NCBI GenBank assembly: GCA_907164885.2
Contig: OU015499.1
Span: 151,163,446 to 151,227,445 of the forward strand
DNA length: 64,000 bases
Direction: 5' to 3'
From: Dolomedes plantarius
Lineage: Eukaryota; Arthropoda; Arachnida; Araneae; Dolomedidae
The translations under genes and the position numbers were made by a program. Numbering within the stretch: position 1 is the stretch's first letter; every line of letters begins with the position of its first letter. Positions 46,965 through 58,343 of this stretch are shown one piece after another. Below the pieces are notes generated by a model, which was not told where the DNA came from, did no database searches, and saw only the letters and a program-made list of their open reading frames with translations.

Positions 46965-47216
46965 TAGCACCACGCTAAGGATCGTTGAACACTTCGGCAC
47001 AAAAAGCAGTAGAGGACAGTAGCGGTAACAATGGAGATTGTTAGGATTAAGTCCCTAACTTTATTTCTACTGATCAGATATACATAATATATAGCCTATG
47101 TCCATCTGGAATAATGTACCTTTCAAACAGTGAAAGAATTTTTCAAATAGGTACAGTGGTTCTGAAGATTACCCTCCACGTACAAAATCCCCTCTCTCTT
47201 TATATATTAGTATAGA
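46965..47216 (-). repeat. Truncated Helitron family 2 5' end, tandem unit
   Basis: 252 bp repeating only the first quarter-kilobase of the element, joined to the full copy. On the minus strand the unit runs from TCTATACTAATATATAAAG to CGTGGTGCTA. The same break occurs in the array at 50300-50801. Confidence 0.82.
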
Positions 47217-47399
47217 TTATATTGCTCAACAGTCTTTTTCATGAGGCGCCGAAATCTACAGAACTATAATTTCATATTCTTCTGGCCTCCTTGATTTTCT
47301 CTTTCTTTTTATGGTATCAAAATTAACCCTTTTTTTGGTCTTGCCTCGAAGTTGTTTAGCGTCAAACTCTCATGCTGTTGTGACCGCTCAACGTTTGAA

Positions 47400-47570
47400 A
47401 CTTTTAGAATAGCTCAGAACACGATGACAATGCATTCTATTAATACTTTTAGCCATCTTTAAGCAGATTGAATTCATTTTCAGTTAATTTTGTTTTGTAG
47501 ACTGGTGCAGCCATCTGTCGGCCGGGACGTGAACGAAAAATTAAACGCCAGTTAACTTCCAATTAACTTC
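47400..47570 (+). repeat. Repeat A, third locus with its flank
   Basis: Matches 46190-46360 through flank and repeat head, so this is a local duplication separated by the Helitrons. Confidence 0.75.
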
Positions 47571-47821
47571 ACAATTAACACACACACGTGTATAATTTTA
47601 AGTTATTAGATATTTCAAATAAAATTTTAAATAAATAGGACTGAAATATGTTAGTAAGGGTCTTTCGTTACGTTTTCTTTCTTTTTCAATGCGGATGCAT
47701 TTGTCATCAGGCATTCGCACAATATACCGAAGAAAATGTCGGCCATTTTATTACGAGAGCGTCATTTCACTGAGCCAATATTGCTCCCTATGAGGGGACA
47801 ACACGGTAATATCAAAGCCTG

Positions 47822-47928
47822 AGGACCACTTCACGCTGAATTCGTCAGTGTCATCGTTCAAGATTCCTTTGGCGCTGATTGGTTAAAAAATATTAATTAC
47901 TCTGACGAATTCTATGTGAACAGGCCCT
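47822..47928. mobile_element. Small Harbinger-like MITE
   Basis: GGACCACTTCACGCTGAATT at the left and AATTCTATGTGAACAGGCCC at the right form imperfect inverted repeats; the right end equals that of the MITE at 42602. Target duplication is unclear. Confidence 0.5.
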
Positions 47929-48654
47929 TAAGGCTGCTATGTACTAACCCCATTGGATCCGCTCACCTCAGTGTTAACCTATGGAGAAAATTTGTCCACG
48001 GATTGCCGACTTGGATTCAAATATTTTTTTTTTAAATTGTACTCCGTCATAGAGAAAGAAATTTTACATTTCTGTACATTTTTCGTTTTTTTTTTTTAAA
48101 TGCAATTAATATTTTAAAATTTAAATTATTTGGGGGGAAAATCTGGTATAGTGTGTTTTAAACGCTCAAAAATTTCTTTCGGTGGACGAAATTTATAAAA
48201 TGAATCCTGTAGCGCTTTGCAGAAAAGTTCGGGCTGTCAGACAATACCAATTTTATTTGATTATCGGCATTTATGTACCCGTAAATAGTTGACAAAAATA
48301 TATTTTAAATAAAAATTTAGGGGCAGCGCTTAACCCCCCTATAGAGAAAGAGCCATTACAATCCCTCAAAATGTCAATCCTAAGGGGAGTGGAATTCTCG
48401 AACTGTCAACTGGACTCCTCCCACCACAAGAGTCTGCAAGAGGAGGAAAGGGAAATACGATTTTTTTTCTTAGTACATAACAGCCTTAAGCAGATAGCTT
48501 AGCGCCACTGTGTGGAGGTTCAAGACGCTAACCGCAATACCATGTGGGCGGCATAATAGTAAGAGTAAAGCCGCGAATATTATATTGCTTTAAGTTATAT
48601 TGTCATTATTAGCAATTAAAAAATCATTTTCCCAATTGTGTGATAATGCTTCAA
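47929..48654. other. No gene recognised
   Basis: AT-rich with homopolymer tracts; no supported features. Confidence 0.4.
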
Positions 48655-49108
48655 TCTATACTAATAAAGGGGCAAGTGGAAGTCGAGAGATCACGTGACA
48701 GTAACTCATACGGGCGGGCCACTCCTCGAAAAAAAATGGCCGACAAATATACAGGAAAATCGGTGTATTTTTTTTCTCATGAAAGTACATAAATGTTACA
48801 TATTTGGAAAGAGCTTCGAAAACTGATATTTTTTTCTGCGTACACTTATTCTGTTAATTCAATAGTTTTTGAGATATTTTCATTCTAAAATCACTCACTG
48901 CTAAGAAACCAAATCATCTGGTGCAGTGGTGCTGCCATCTGTCTGCAGCGACGGGAATGAAAATTGAAAGGAATTTATTCACTTGAATTTAATACATTTG
49001 TAGGCTTTCTTTTTTCTTTTGTGGGGCTCGAAGTACATAAATATGTTACACGGATGGCTTGAGCGTAGCTAGGCGAAGCCCGAGTCTAGCCGGACTTCCC
49101 CCGGCTAG
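48655..49108 (+). mobile_element. Non-autonomous Helitron, family 3
   Basis: It starts TCTATACTAATAAAGGGG after A and ends CTTCCCCCGGCTAG before T. A stem precedes the 3' end (CTAGCCGG / CCGGCTAG). Length 454 bp. A relative of the repeat A head (GTGCTGCCATCTGTCTGCAG) lies inside at about 48925-48975. Confidence 0.8.
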
Positions 49109-49645
49109 TGTGTATATATTTTGGTACTTAAGCTAGGGGGCGACTTTTTCGCAAATCACTTAGACCAGAAGAGTTCCAAGCTATGCGGATATTTTAAATA
49201 ATTTGGCTTTATACACAAAAGAAAAGGAGTTCTTGGACTCCGTTTTCCTGTAAGAACAAAATGAGTTTTTTGTAAACATAGTCTTAAAAAATATATAAAC
49301 TTCAGGTAATCTCTTCTAACGAAACTACCGCGAGTTATTAACGTAGGAGAACTTATCGTTGCTTACCCCCCCCCCCCCCTTCTTTTAAACGCATTTTGGT
49401 ACTTTTCTGTTTAACTATTTACTGCTACTGGGTTTGGCGCGCTGACAAAATTATAACTCGTGACCCCGGACAATTTCTTTCTCTCCGCAGGACCGTTATT
49501 AAGGAACGTAATCCTACGTTAAAAAAATATTTTTTAAAATTCATTTTACTAACCAGAATAAAGGTGACTAAAGATAACTATAAAGTGACTCTATGTTTTT
49601 TTTTCATCTAATTTCATTATCATTAACAAGTTTGAAGAGTAACAA

Positions 49646-50104
49646 GTCCCGACTTTGTCCGGGTTGAACAAAATATTATACCAATAAATTTCCAGTTGAT
49701 AGCCAATAAATTGTAAATCTTTTATTTACCTTAATAATACCTTAAATTAATTTTATGTTAGTTAATAATTAAAATAAATTTTTTAAAAGAAAAAGGCGTG
49801 CTGGAGAACGGCTAGGTTTGAACCGCTAGCGTCAGAACAGAAGCCCACCGCGATAGCACCACGCTAAGGATCGTTGAAGACTTCGGCACAAAAAGCGGTA
49901 GAGGACAGTAGTGGAAACAATGGAGATTGTTAGGATTAAGCCCCTAACTTTATTTCTACTGATCAGATATACATAATATATAGCCTATGTCCATCTGGAA
50001 TAATGTACCTTTCAAACAGTGAAAGAATTTTTCAAATAGGTACAGTGGCTCTGAAGTTTACCCTCCACGTACAAAATCGCTCTCTCTTTATATATAAGTA
50101 TAGA
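49646..50104 (-). mobile_element. Helitron family 2, minus strand, in copy B
   Basis: Same family as 46485-46964. The terminal CTAGCGGCCC is missing, and the copy begins at GTCCCGACTTTGTCCGGG. Copy A runs uninterrupted across this point at about 24775. Confidence 0.75.
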
Positions 50105-50291
50105 CAGGGCCTTTTTATCGCATGGGCAAATCGGGACTTTGCCCAGGGCCCCCTGATGCTAAGGGGCCCCAAAACCCCTTTGGTGTATGCACCTAGTACT
50201 TCTAATAGTATGTATTTTTTTAAATGTCCGTAAGGGGGGGGGCCCAAATAGCATCTGCCCAGGGGCCCCCAGCTTTCATAATCGGGCCCTG
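50105..50291. mobile_element. hAT-type MITE, 187 bp, inside the Helitron array
   Basis: Ends CAGGGCCTTTTTATC and ATAATCGGGCCCTG, flanked by the perfect 8 bp duplication AGTATAGA (50097-50104 and 50292-50299). It has the same length and GGGGCCCC-rich build as 9456-9642. Confidence 0.9.
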
Positions 50292-50299
50292 AGTATAGA

Positions 50300-50550
50300 T
50301 AGCACCACGCTAAGAATCGTTGAAGACTTCGGCACAAAAAGTGGTAGAGGACAGTAGCGGTAACAATGGAGATTGTTAGGATTAAGCCCCTAACTTTATT
50401 TCTACTGATTAGATATACATAATATATAGCCTATGCCCATCTGGAATACTGTACCTTTCAAACAGTGAAAGAATTTTTCAAATAGGTACAGTGGTTCTGA
50501 AGATTACCCTCCACGTACAAAATCTCTCTCTCTTTATATATAAGTATAGA
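50300..50550 (-). repeat. Truncated Helitron 5' end, tandem unit 1
   Basis: 251 bp. It begins at TAGCACCACGCTAAG and ends AGTATAGA on the plus strand. Confidence 0.85.
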
Positions 50551-50801
50551 TAGCACCACGCTAAGGATCGTTGAAGACTTCGGCACAAAAAGCGGTAGAG
50601 GACAGTAGCGGTAACAATGGAGATTGTTAGGATTAAGCCCCTAACTTTATTTCTACTGATTAGATATACATAATATAAAGCCTATGCCCATCTGGAATAC
50701 TGTACCTTTCAAACAGTGAAAGAATTTTTCAAATAGGTACAGTGGTTCTGAAGATTACCCTCCACGTACAAAATCACTCTCTCTTTATATATAAGTATAG
50801 A
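50551..50801 (-). repeat. Truncated Helitron 5' end, tandem unit 2
   Basis: 251 bp, nearly identical to unit 1 and with the same borders. Confidence 0.85.
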
Positions 50802-51657
50802 TTTATAAAGTACCCTTTTATACAGTACCCTTTCTGCTTACACAGCTTGCTAGGTGGGTGTATGCAAATCAGAAATGGAAAAATGGTGACAGTTCTCTAA
50901 TCTCTCAATTTTGAAGATTCTCATAAATCACTAGCATTTCCCTTTAGTTTGCTATCCCCCCCCCCCACAACAACAAAAAAAAAAAAATTTTTTTTTTTTT
51001 TTTTTGCTGTATGTGTGTGAACTTGGGAACAAGGGCGAAGTAACAAAGTTCCAAATGGTTAAGAAAACTTAACATGAACACCGAAAGAACAACTAAAATA
51101 ACTTGCAGCCACACGCCGACCCAAGAATGTTAGGGATGTATGAATTTGAAACAGTCCCACTCTACTGATTGAGGAGTCCCACTCTTTGTTATGGTCCCAT
51201 TGAGGAGTCCCACTCTTTGTTGATTCCTCAACAGTCCCACTCTTTGTTGAGGTCTCTTTGGCTCCAAATCCTCAGTGAATAGAATAGAAATTTAAAACTG
51301 AATAGAAAATAAAAACCAAGACTACGATAGAAAAAGAAAATTTTATCCATGGAAATGCATAAAGAGGCATTTCTGGCAAGCTTACATAATCTTGAAATCC
51401 CGAACATCCCCCCTCAAAAAAAAGGGGGGGATTTTAAAACTCTATGAAAAATGGTAAAATACTTCAGGAATAACATGACCAGAAAAAATTTGCAATATAT
51501 AAAAAAACCTGTTTGCAAAGTTTGTAGAATTGCTAAAATGTAGAAATACCATCTTTTAGAAAACCAAAAACTGTAATTACAGATCCTACTTAAATTTGAA
51601 CACAACTACGCCCTTCTCTCCAAATTTTTTTTCAATAGTTGATAAAAATACCAATTA

Positions 51658-52628
51658 CAGTGATTTCCGCTTATAAGAATCACGTTTGTTATTACTGTTT
51701 TTGATTCTTATATGCGGTTGATTCTTATAGCCGAAATTTAGGTTCTTGGACAGGCAGGCACACACACACACACACACACATATATATACATATATTAGAT
51801 AATTTACAATAAAATATTCTTTAATTTACGCTTATTATCTTTTATTAAAATTATTTTTTATAATTTTAAAAGTACAACTTAATTTCTAGACCTATAAGTA
51901 GATACATATAATTATAGTAAGAGAAAAAAAAATCCAATATTTGTTACAACATACCTGCTTAACAGTTTTAACATTTCAACTACAGGAAGGGAGCAAGAAA
52001 AAGTTTTCATGGTAGTTTCACGTAATGAAGTTTTCAGGAGGCTGTTTGTACCTCTTTCAATACCAGTAGTCTCAGACGAAGATTCACCTTCTACCTTACG
52101 TTTCACGGTTTGGTAACGTGCTGAATCTACTAATGTCACGTTTGCCTAAGTGATAGTGGAAATTTCGCCGAAGATTTATGTGTTTCAGGGTCCAGGAAGC
52201 CGCAACCAGGATGTGGGAGGTTGGGGAAAAAAGAGTCCCTGTCTTTGTTTGCCAGTGGAGAAAAGTGACATCGAACCCGGACGGGTAAACATGCCCCCGG
52301 GTCAAGCTAATAGGACAGTGTTGTGCTAGAGCGTTTAAGGGGAAACTATTATGTATGTCTAACAAAGAAAGGGATGCATTTTACGACTGTATTCCATCCC
52401 ATCTTATCACTCTTTCATTAAAAAACTGAACAAAGAACTTCGGACCTTTTGAGGGTTTAACTGGCTTTTTTTGGAAAAATGAAAGGAAAGCGAAGAGTGT
52501 AAACTGATTCTTAAAACCGGTGGATTGATTCTTTAAAGCGAAAATTTTAACATGGAAATAATACATTTGTTTTTGTTTTTGCGATATTGATTCTTATAAC
52601 CACTGATCACTATAAGCAGTGGTTACTG
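51658..52628. mobile_element. Tigger/pogo-type element in copy B
   Basis: The left end is CAGTGATTTCCGCTTATAAG and the right end is CTTATAACCACTGATCACTA followed by the terminal GGTTACTG. The matching place in copy A (about 25603) is uninterrupted. The right-hand TA is altered to CA. A CA microsatellite lies at about 51759-51780. Minus-strand frames at 51912-52365 show no certain domain. Confidence 0.72.
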
Positions 52629-52933
52629 CATTTTTAAGACAGAAATATATAAAGAAATACTAATTTTTTTGGTAAAAATTCAACTCGAATTACATTGAAC
52701 TCTTAACACTTTCTCGAATATTTAAGATAACATAACTCACGACGGACCATTGCTAGTATAGCATCACATCACATTTTATTCACAATCTCACACTGTTTAT
52801 ACATCAACTCGCCCAGGGCTTGTGCGACAGATCACTCTCCCTTGTGGCGAAAATTATACAAAACACTTAAGAATTTGCATATTTAATATAAAGTGCTGTC
52901 CTCTGGTGAATAAGACGGTGCGTAACACGCTTT
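52629..52933. other. Unassigned insert between MITEs
   Basis: From about 52705 the DNA has no match in copy A. No gene or terminal repeats were recognised. Confidence 0.4.
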
Positions 52934-53485
52934 AGGGGGCGTCCATTAATTACGTGAGGCTTTTAGGGGGGGGGAGTCGAGCCGAATCTCACGTGGGGGA
53001 GAGAGGGGGTCTCGGCAAATATGACGTAATTTTTTTTCCGCAAGAAACACTGTAAAATAGCGAGAAAACTGGGTTATATTAAGTAAAACATGTTTCTACA
53101 CTAAAATATGGCTAAATCCTACACAATAGTTCCAGTAGTCACTCTTGAGACCACACATGAGTCCCCGTGGACTGAATTAGAACGAATATTCTTTTACGAA
53201 TTTTAGTAGTTCCTATTTAAGTATTTTACTATTCGATTTTCTCACTGTGATTCTAGACTACGTTCTTAGTAGTCTTAAATACTAGTCTTAACTAAAAATA
53301 ATTAAACAAATTATGTGTTTTTAAATAAATCCAACGCAATCAAGCACAGATTAACGTATTTACACTAAAACTACGCATTTTGAAAAATCTCACGGGAGGG
53401 GTGGTCGAGAGCCAAATCTCACGACATCTCACCAGGGGGGGGAGGGGGTCGAAAAATCGCCAAACGTAATTAATGAACGCCCCCT
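52934..53485. mobile_element. MITE with GGGGGCGTCCATTAATTACG ends
   Basis: The left end is AGGGGGCGTCCATTAATTAC and the right end GTAATTAATGAACGCCCCCT. Subterminal GGGGGGG/CCCCCC runs with CTCACG occur at both sides. 552 bp, non-coding. The superfamily is not assigned. Confidence 0.78.
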
Positions 53486-54855
53486 TATTACAACATATTA
53501 TTTTACTTTTTGTTCCACGGTAACACTTTTTTTTAAATTTGTAAATTTGTACTATGATTCTTTTTGCCTAGTAATTATACATTACAGCACTACTAATATT
53601 TACATAGCATTTTTATGATTAACCCTCTCTCAATAATTATGTTATACATCAGTGCTCCTAGTTCTAATAACAAATCAGTGGGCTGGATAAACCGGGATAT
53701 TGCATGGCCTCTCCTTGAATAAAATTTCGCTTTTCATGTTTCCTTTCATCATCTACTAAGATCCCTTCCTCAACATTCTAAACGCAATTAGGTGATCTTT
53801 CTTAGAGAGTGTACGAGTACTGGAGTATTTTATAATGATGATTCTTACAGGAAGAACGCGGGTTTTGAACGACCAGTTTAACAATAATTATTCCAGAACC
53901 AAACCAGTTTAATGCTTGTTTAACCAGTTTAACCATTTGTTCTAAATTTTTGTTATAATAGAAGTAAATTTGTAATATTTACCTCCAAATATTTTCTCTT
54001 CTGTTTATTCTCAATTTTCTTCATATATTCGACTATGTTGAAGTAAATAATCATGACTTGTAATTAAATTTCTTAGTAAAAAGTTTTTTAATAAGCAATA
54101 AACAGCCCTGAATTTGATTCCCTTTCTGACTGCACTATTTTAATTTAGTTCCCTACCTTATATGCATATCTTTTATATTTTGTTGTAGAAACAGTTTTTT
54201 GATTGGTTATGGCGGACAGCAGCTGGTCTCCAAAACTAGTGCCTGCAGGTTCATATCATGCAATACGCATGAGCGTTTGATTGTACCGGGTGTTTCAAAA
54301 CTCGAGCACATCCCCATGGTAATCCTTGTTGCTTGGTGACTGCCTACGTTCGGAGCCAATTTTTTAAGGATTTTTTGGTCTTTTATGGTAAAACAGCATT
54401 TAAAATTAAAAAATAAAAAAAAAACTTTCCTGTAACGACAATACTTTTTTATAAATTGGTCAATTTGAAGTAATTTTTAATGAAATTTAGCTAAAACGCT
54501 TATCACTCTGAACGAAATTCTAATGCTACTATTTTAATTTCCTTCTTACATATGATACATATAACAGTTATCTTCAAAATGACCTACAATCTAAGAGATA
54601 TTTTAAAATGCAAAAATAATACAGACAATTTTATGTTCCAATATGAAAATTTTCCCCAATTCGTCATTTCTTTCCTTATAAAAACAGCCCCAAACAAAAA
54701 ACTATTTATTATACATCAATTATTGTACGTCATTTCATTAACAATAGCATCTAAAACATTTCCTGAAAATTTTATCAAATTATATGCATTATTATCTGAA
54801 ATATCATGATAACGCTAGAGATTTGTGCTAAAGAACATAATTCTGGGAATAACGC

Positions 54856-56075
54856 CTTTAAAGTTGTTTGTCACTTCAATTTTGTATTAGACGATGTTTT
54901 TTAAAATAGCTATAACTCTGCTTCTAATTGTTGTAGAATGAAAATCTAAGCTGTTTTGAAAAGAGAAAAGATTGAATTACAAGATTCTTGCAAAAAATAA
55001 AATTGACCAAAATGGTCAAAAAATGGACGCATTTAAAGTTGTTTGTCACTTAAATTTTGTATTAGACGATGTTTTTTAAAATAGCTATAACTCTGCTTCT
55101 AATTGTTGTAGAATGAAAATCTAAGCTGTTTTGAAAAGAGAAAAGATTGAATTACAAGATTCTTGCAAAAAATAAAATTGACCAAAATGGTCAAAAAATG
55201 GACACATTTAAAGTTGTTTGTCACTTAAATTTTGTATTAGACGATGTTTTTTAAAATAGCTATAACTCTGCTTCTAATTGTTGTAGAATGAAAATCTAAG
55301 CTGTTTTGAAAAGAGAAAAGATTGAATTACAAGATTCTTGCAAAAAATAAAATTGACCAAAATGGTCAAAAAATGGACACATTTAAAGTTGTTTGTCACT
55401 TAAATTTTGTATTAGACGATGTTTTTTAAAATAGCTATAACTCTGCTTCTAATTGTTGTAGAATGAAAATCTAAGCTGTTTTGAAAAGAGAAAAGATTGA
55501 ATTACAAGATTCTTGCAAAAAATAAAATTGACCAAAATGGTCAAAAAATGGACACATTTAAAGTTGTTTGTCACTTAAATTTTGTATTAGACGATGTTTT
55601 TTAAAATAGCTATAACTCTGCTTCTAATTGTTGTAGAATGAAAATCTAAGCTGTTTTGAAAAGAGAAAAGATTGAATTACAAGATTCTTGCAAAAAATAA
55701 AATTGACCAAAATGGTCAAAAAATGGACACATTTAAAGTTGTTTGTCACTTAAATTTTGTATTAGACGATGTTTTTTAAAATAGCTATAACTCTGCTTCT
55801 AATTGTTGTAGAATGAAAATCTAAGCTGTTTTGAAAAGAGAAAAGATTGAATTACAAGATTCTTGCAAAAAATAAAATTGACCAAAATGGTCAAAAAATG
55901 GACACATTTAAAGTTGTTTGTCACTTAAATTTTGTATTAGACGATGTTTTTTAAAATAGCTATAACTCTGCTTCTAATTGTTGTAGAATGAAAATGAAAA
56001 CTGATTTGAAAAGAGAAAAGATTGAATTACAAGATTCTTGCAAAAGTTTAAATTGATCAAAATAGTCAAAAAATG
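54856..56075 (+). repeat. Satellite, 7 units of 175 bp
   Basis: The marker TTTGTATTAGACGATG occurs at 54881, 55056, 55231, 55406, 55581, 55756 and 55931, exactly 175 bp apart. Central units are nearly identical; the first and last differ a little. No coding frame. Confidence 0.97.
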
Positions 56076-56103
56076 GCATTTTCAACGTAGGCAGTCAGTC
56101 ACC

Positions 56104-56430
56104 TTAAAAACCAAAAGGGGTGCAATGTGTCCCACATCACCGGACAGTATGGAAGTTTTAAATGAATTTTTCGATGATCATGTCATTTCCAAAGGACTTT
56201 GGCCACCACGTTCACCGGATTTGTCAATTCCGGAATTTTTCTTTTGGGGATATCTGAAAAAAGTCGCCTTCAGCAATAGTCCCCATACGCTTGATGAACT
56301 TAAGAGCAACATCCTTCATGCAATATCGGACATTACTTCTCACACACTTCGTAAAGTGTCGACTAATCTCGTAAAAAGAGTTCGATTGTGTGTCCAGGAA
56401 AACGGACATCGTTTTGAACATTTACTGTGA
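56104..56430 (+). pseudogene. mariner-type transposase, C-terminal remnant
   Basis: Reads GLWPPRSPDLSIPEFFFWGY, then HTLDELKSNI and VQENGHRFEHLL, the end of a Tc1/mariner transposase with the third catalytic Asp position (SPDL..PEF has Glu where relatives have Asp). The region of the second Asp reads RGAMCPTSP, so that residue is lost. The N-terminal two-thirds is missing, replaced by the satellite block. Non-functional. It ends with AATAAAG soon after the stop. Confidence 0.75.
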
Positions 56431-56569
56431 TTTGACCATGTCTGACACCTGGCAATAAAGATAATCGTTCAACCTTTGTTTGTCCTTTATTCTGTTTGTT
56501 AACATAATTCACCTGTCTTTAAAACTCCACCACAAAGGTCGATGTGCGCGAGTTTTGAAACACCCGGTA

Positions 56570-57545
56570 GTTAAGCTCATCGGTGTGGCAATGTTCAAAA
56601 TCAAAAGTTCCGAAGTCGAACATAAAATGACTCTTAATATGGAATATGGCCCCTCTCACAGCACGATGCCATACTGGAAATTTGGAAGTTTGACGAGTCC
56701 CCGTGTCAGTCGGTCCCACCCCTGACAATGCAGTTTTCAGATCGTCAATGGATCTCAGAGGGTGATGGCAAGTTGCAACTGCCCTCCGAAGAGAGTCTCG
56801 GAGAGATGTTTAACCCCTTAACGATCGCATAATTTTCAATAAAACGGTAATAAAAGTGCCTATTTTTTTCCGGAGGATTCCATTTATTTCTTGATCTGTC
56901 ATATCTAGTTTAAAATAAACCATCCCCAATTTCATTAAAAATAGTCTGGTGCTGCCATCTGGTATGTAAAATAAGAAATAAAAATTTTTCAGGGTAAATG
57001 AAATGTATTGTTTTAATCTTTTTGGTGCGTTACTTTTGGACACTCCAGCCCGGCAATATCACGGGCACGAGAAATAGAAGGCGAAAACTCACCCCGTGAT
57101 TTTCACGGGAGCGAGAAGGAAGGGGTTAATAGGGTTTAGGTCTGGTTAGGTCAGGGTTTAGGCTGACCAACCCATTCCACGAATATCCTCACTTTCAAGA
57201 TAATCGTTGACTAGGTGAGCCTTATGTGTGAATGCACTGATGTGCGAAAAAATTAATCGAGGGCAAAATGCAGCACTGAAAAGTCCAACATAGGCCTGTA
57301 AGATCTCATTCCTATACCTCACACCAGTCAGGAACCCTGTGTCAAACACACGGAGAGGTGTGTGGCCGTCCACCATGATGCCCGCCCAGACCTTGACACC
57401 TGTGCTGCCAAAGCAGTCCCTTTCTCAGATGAAGGTCTCAGGAAGAAAGTTATAGGGTCCAAGGTTCTCTCTAGATGGAAGTTACGTCGAGAATCAGTGC
57501 CCAGGTTGAATCACAACTCATCTGTGAAGAAAACTCTGAAACCGG
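56570..57545 (-). mobile_element. Tc1 relic in copy B, minus strand
   Basis: Counterpart of 30233-30752. The open piece 57376-57158 reads VDGHTPLRVF, VRYRNEILQAYVGLF and YLESEDIRGMGW, the middle of a Tc1 transposase; the first catalytic region (VFFTDE) is near 57520. It is interrupted by the piggyBac MITE 56814-57125. Confidence 0.78.
56814..57125. mobile_element. piggyBac-type MITE, 312 bp
   Basis: Flanked by TTAA (56810-56813 and 57126-57129). Ends CCCCTTAACGATCG and GCGAGAAGGAAGGGG. Copy A carries the uninterrupted site GATGTTAAATAGGG at about 30464. Confidence 0.88.
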
Positions 57546-57559
57546 ATCAAAGAATGACA

Positions 57560-58209
57560 TTGTCTGCATCATGCTAAATGGCAGAACAAGCATGCGACTG
57601 ACATCCGGTCCCCGACTGGCAAGAGGTATAGTGAAGAGATCTTACAGCCCTATATGCGACTTTTCAGTGGTGCAGTAAGCCCTTGCTCAATTTTTTTGCA
57701 CGTCAGTGCTTGTCTACATAAGGCTCACCTAGTCGATGATTATCACTGGATGGATAGGCTATTCACTGGATGGATAGGCCAGCCAGATATCCTGATCTAA
57801 ACCCTATTAAACATGCCTGTGACTCTCTTGGGTAGGCAATTGTAGCTCACCATCCTCCTTCGAGAACAATCCAGGAGCTGAAAACTGCATTGTCACAGGA
57901 GTGGAACAGATTGAATCAAGGATTCATCAGACTGCTTCATTCCCAGTATAGCATTGTGCTGTATGACTGCGAGAGATGCCCATACCCCATATTTGAGTCA
58001 TTTTATGTTCCACCTTGCAGGGTGGATTTTGGACATTCAAGTGCAGATGAGTCTAGATGACGATTATGAAAGTGTACCATGACTGTTTCATGGTATAATA
58101 TTTTCTCTTATAGAACCATATATTCATTCCAAATTTCATTGAAATCAGTTCACCAGTTTTCCAGAAATTCAAGAAAATGTGTAAATTCTCTTAATTTTAA
58201 ACACCACTG
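57560..58209 (+). mobile_element. Tc1 relic, plus strand, facing the previous one
   Basis: Reads MLNGRTS near 57568, YPDLNPIKHACDSLG near 57788 and RTIQELKTALSQEWNRL near 57860, the second half of a Tc1 transposase with stops. It ends in a degenerate terminal repeat (AAATTCTCTTAATTTTAAAC, then ACCACTG) like that at 4741-4770. Confidence 0.78.
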
Positions 58210-58343
58210 TCAAGTTTACTGTGAACATGAAAATGTTCAAGTGTTCACAATACATTATTGTTTTATTTTAAAACAATATACATACATTTAAAAATTGAAA
58301 AAAAAATTCCCCATTTTTTTGTTAAATTTAATTTACAAACTAA

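Larger units (their letters stand above)
49200..54283 (+). repeat. Segmental duplication, copy B (left block)
   Basis: Counterpart of 24580-26472, interrupted by Helitrons (49646-50801), a Tigger-type element (51658-52628) and a region with a MITE (about 52705-53485). Between these the order and direction are the same as in copy A. Confidence 0.85.
54286..56567 (+). mobile_element. mariner-type element carrying a satellite
   Basis: Ends CCGGGTGTTTCAAAACTCG and CGAGTTTTGAAACACCCGG are inverted repeats, with TA on each side (54284-54285 and 56568-56569). It contains a C-terminal transposase remnant and a seven-unit 175 bp satellite. The satellite block is bordered by GGTGACTGCCTACGTT (54335) and AACGTAGGCAGTC...GTCACC (56084-56103). 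Confidence 0.82.

Noticed and set aside
52096..52365. 89-residue minus-strand frame in the Tigger-type element of copy B
   Set aside because: No domain recognised; most likely chance or a very decayed transposase.
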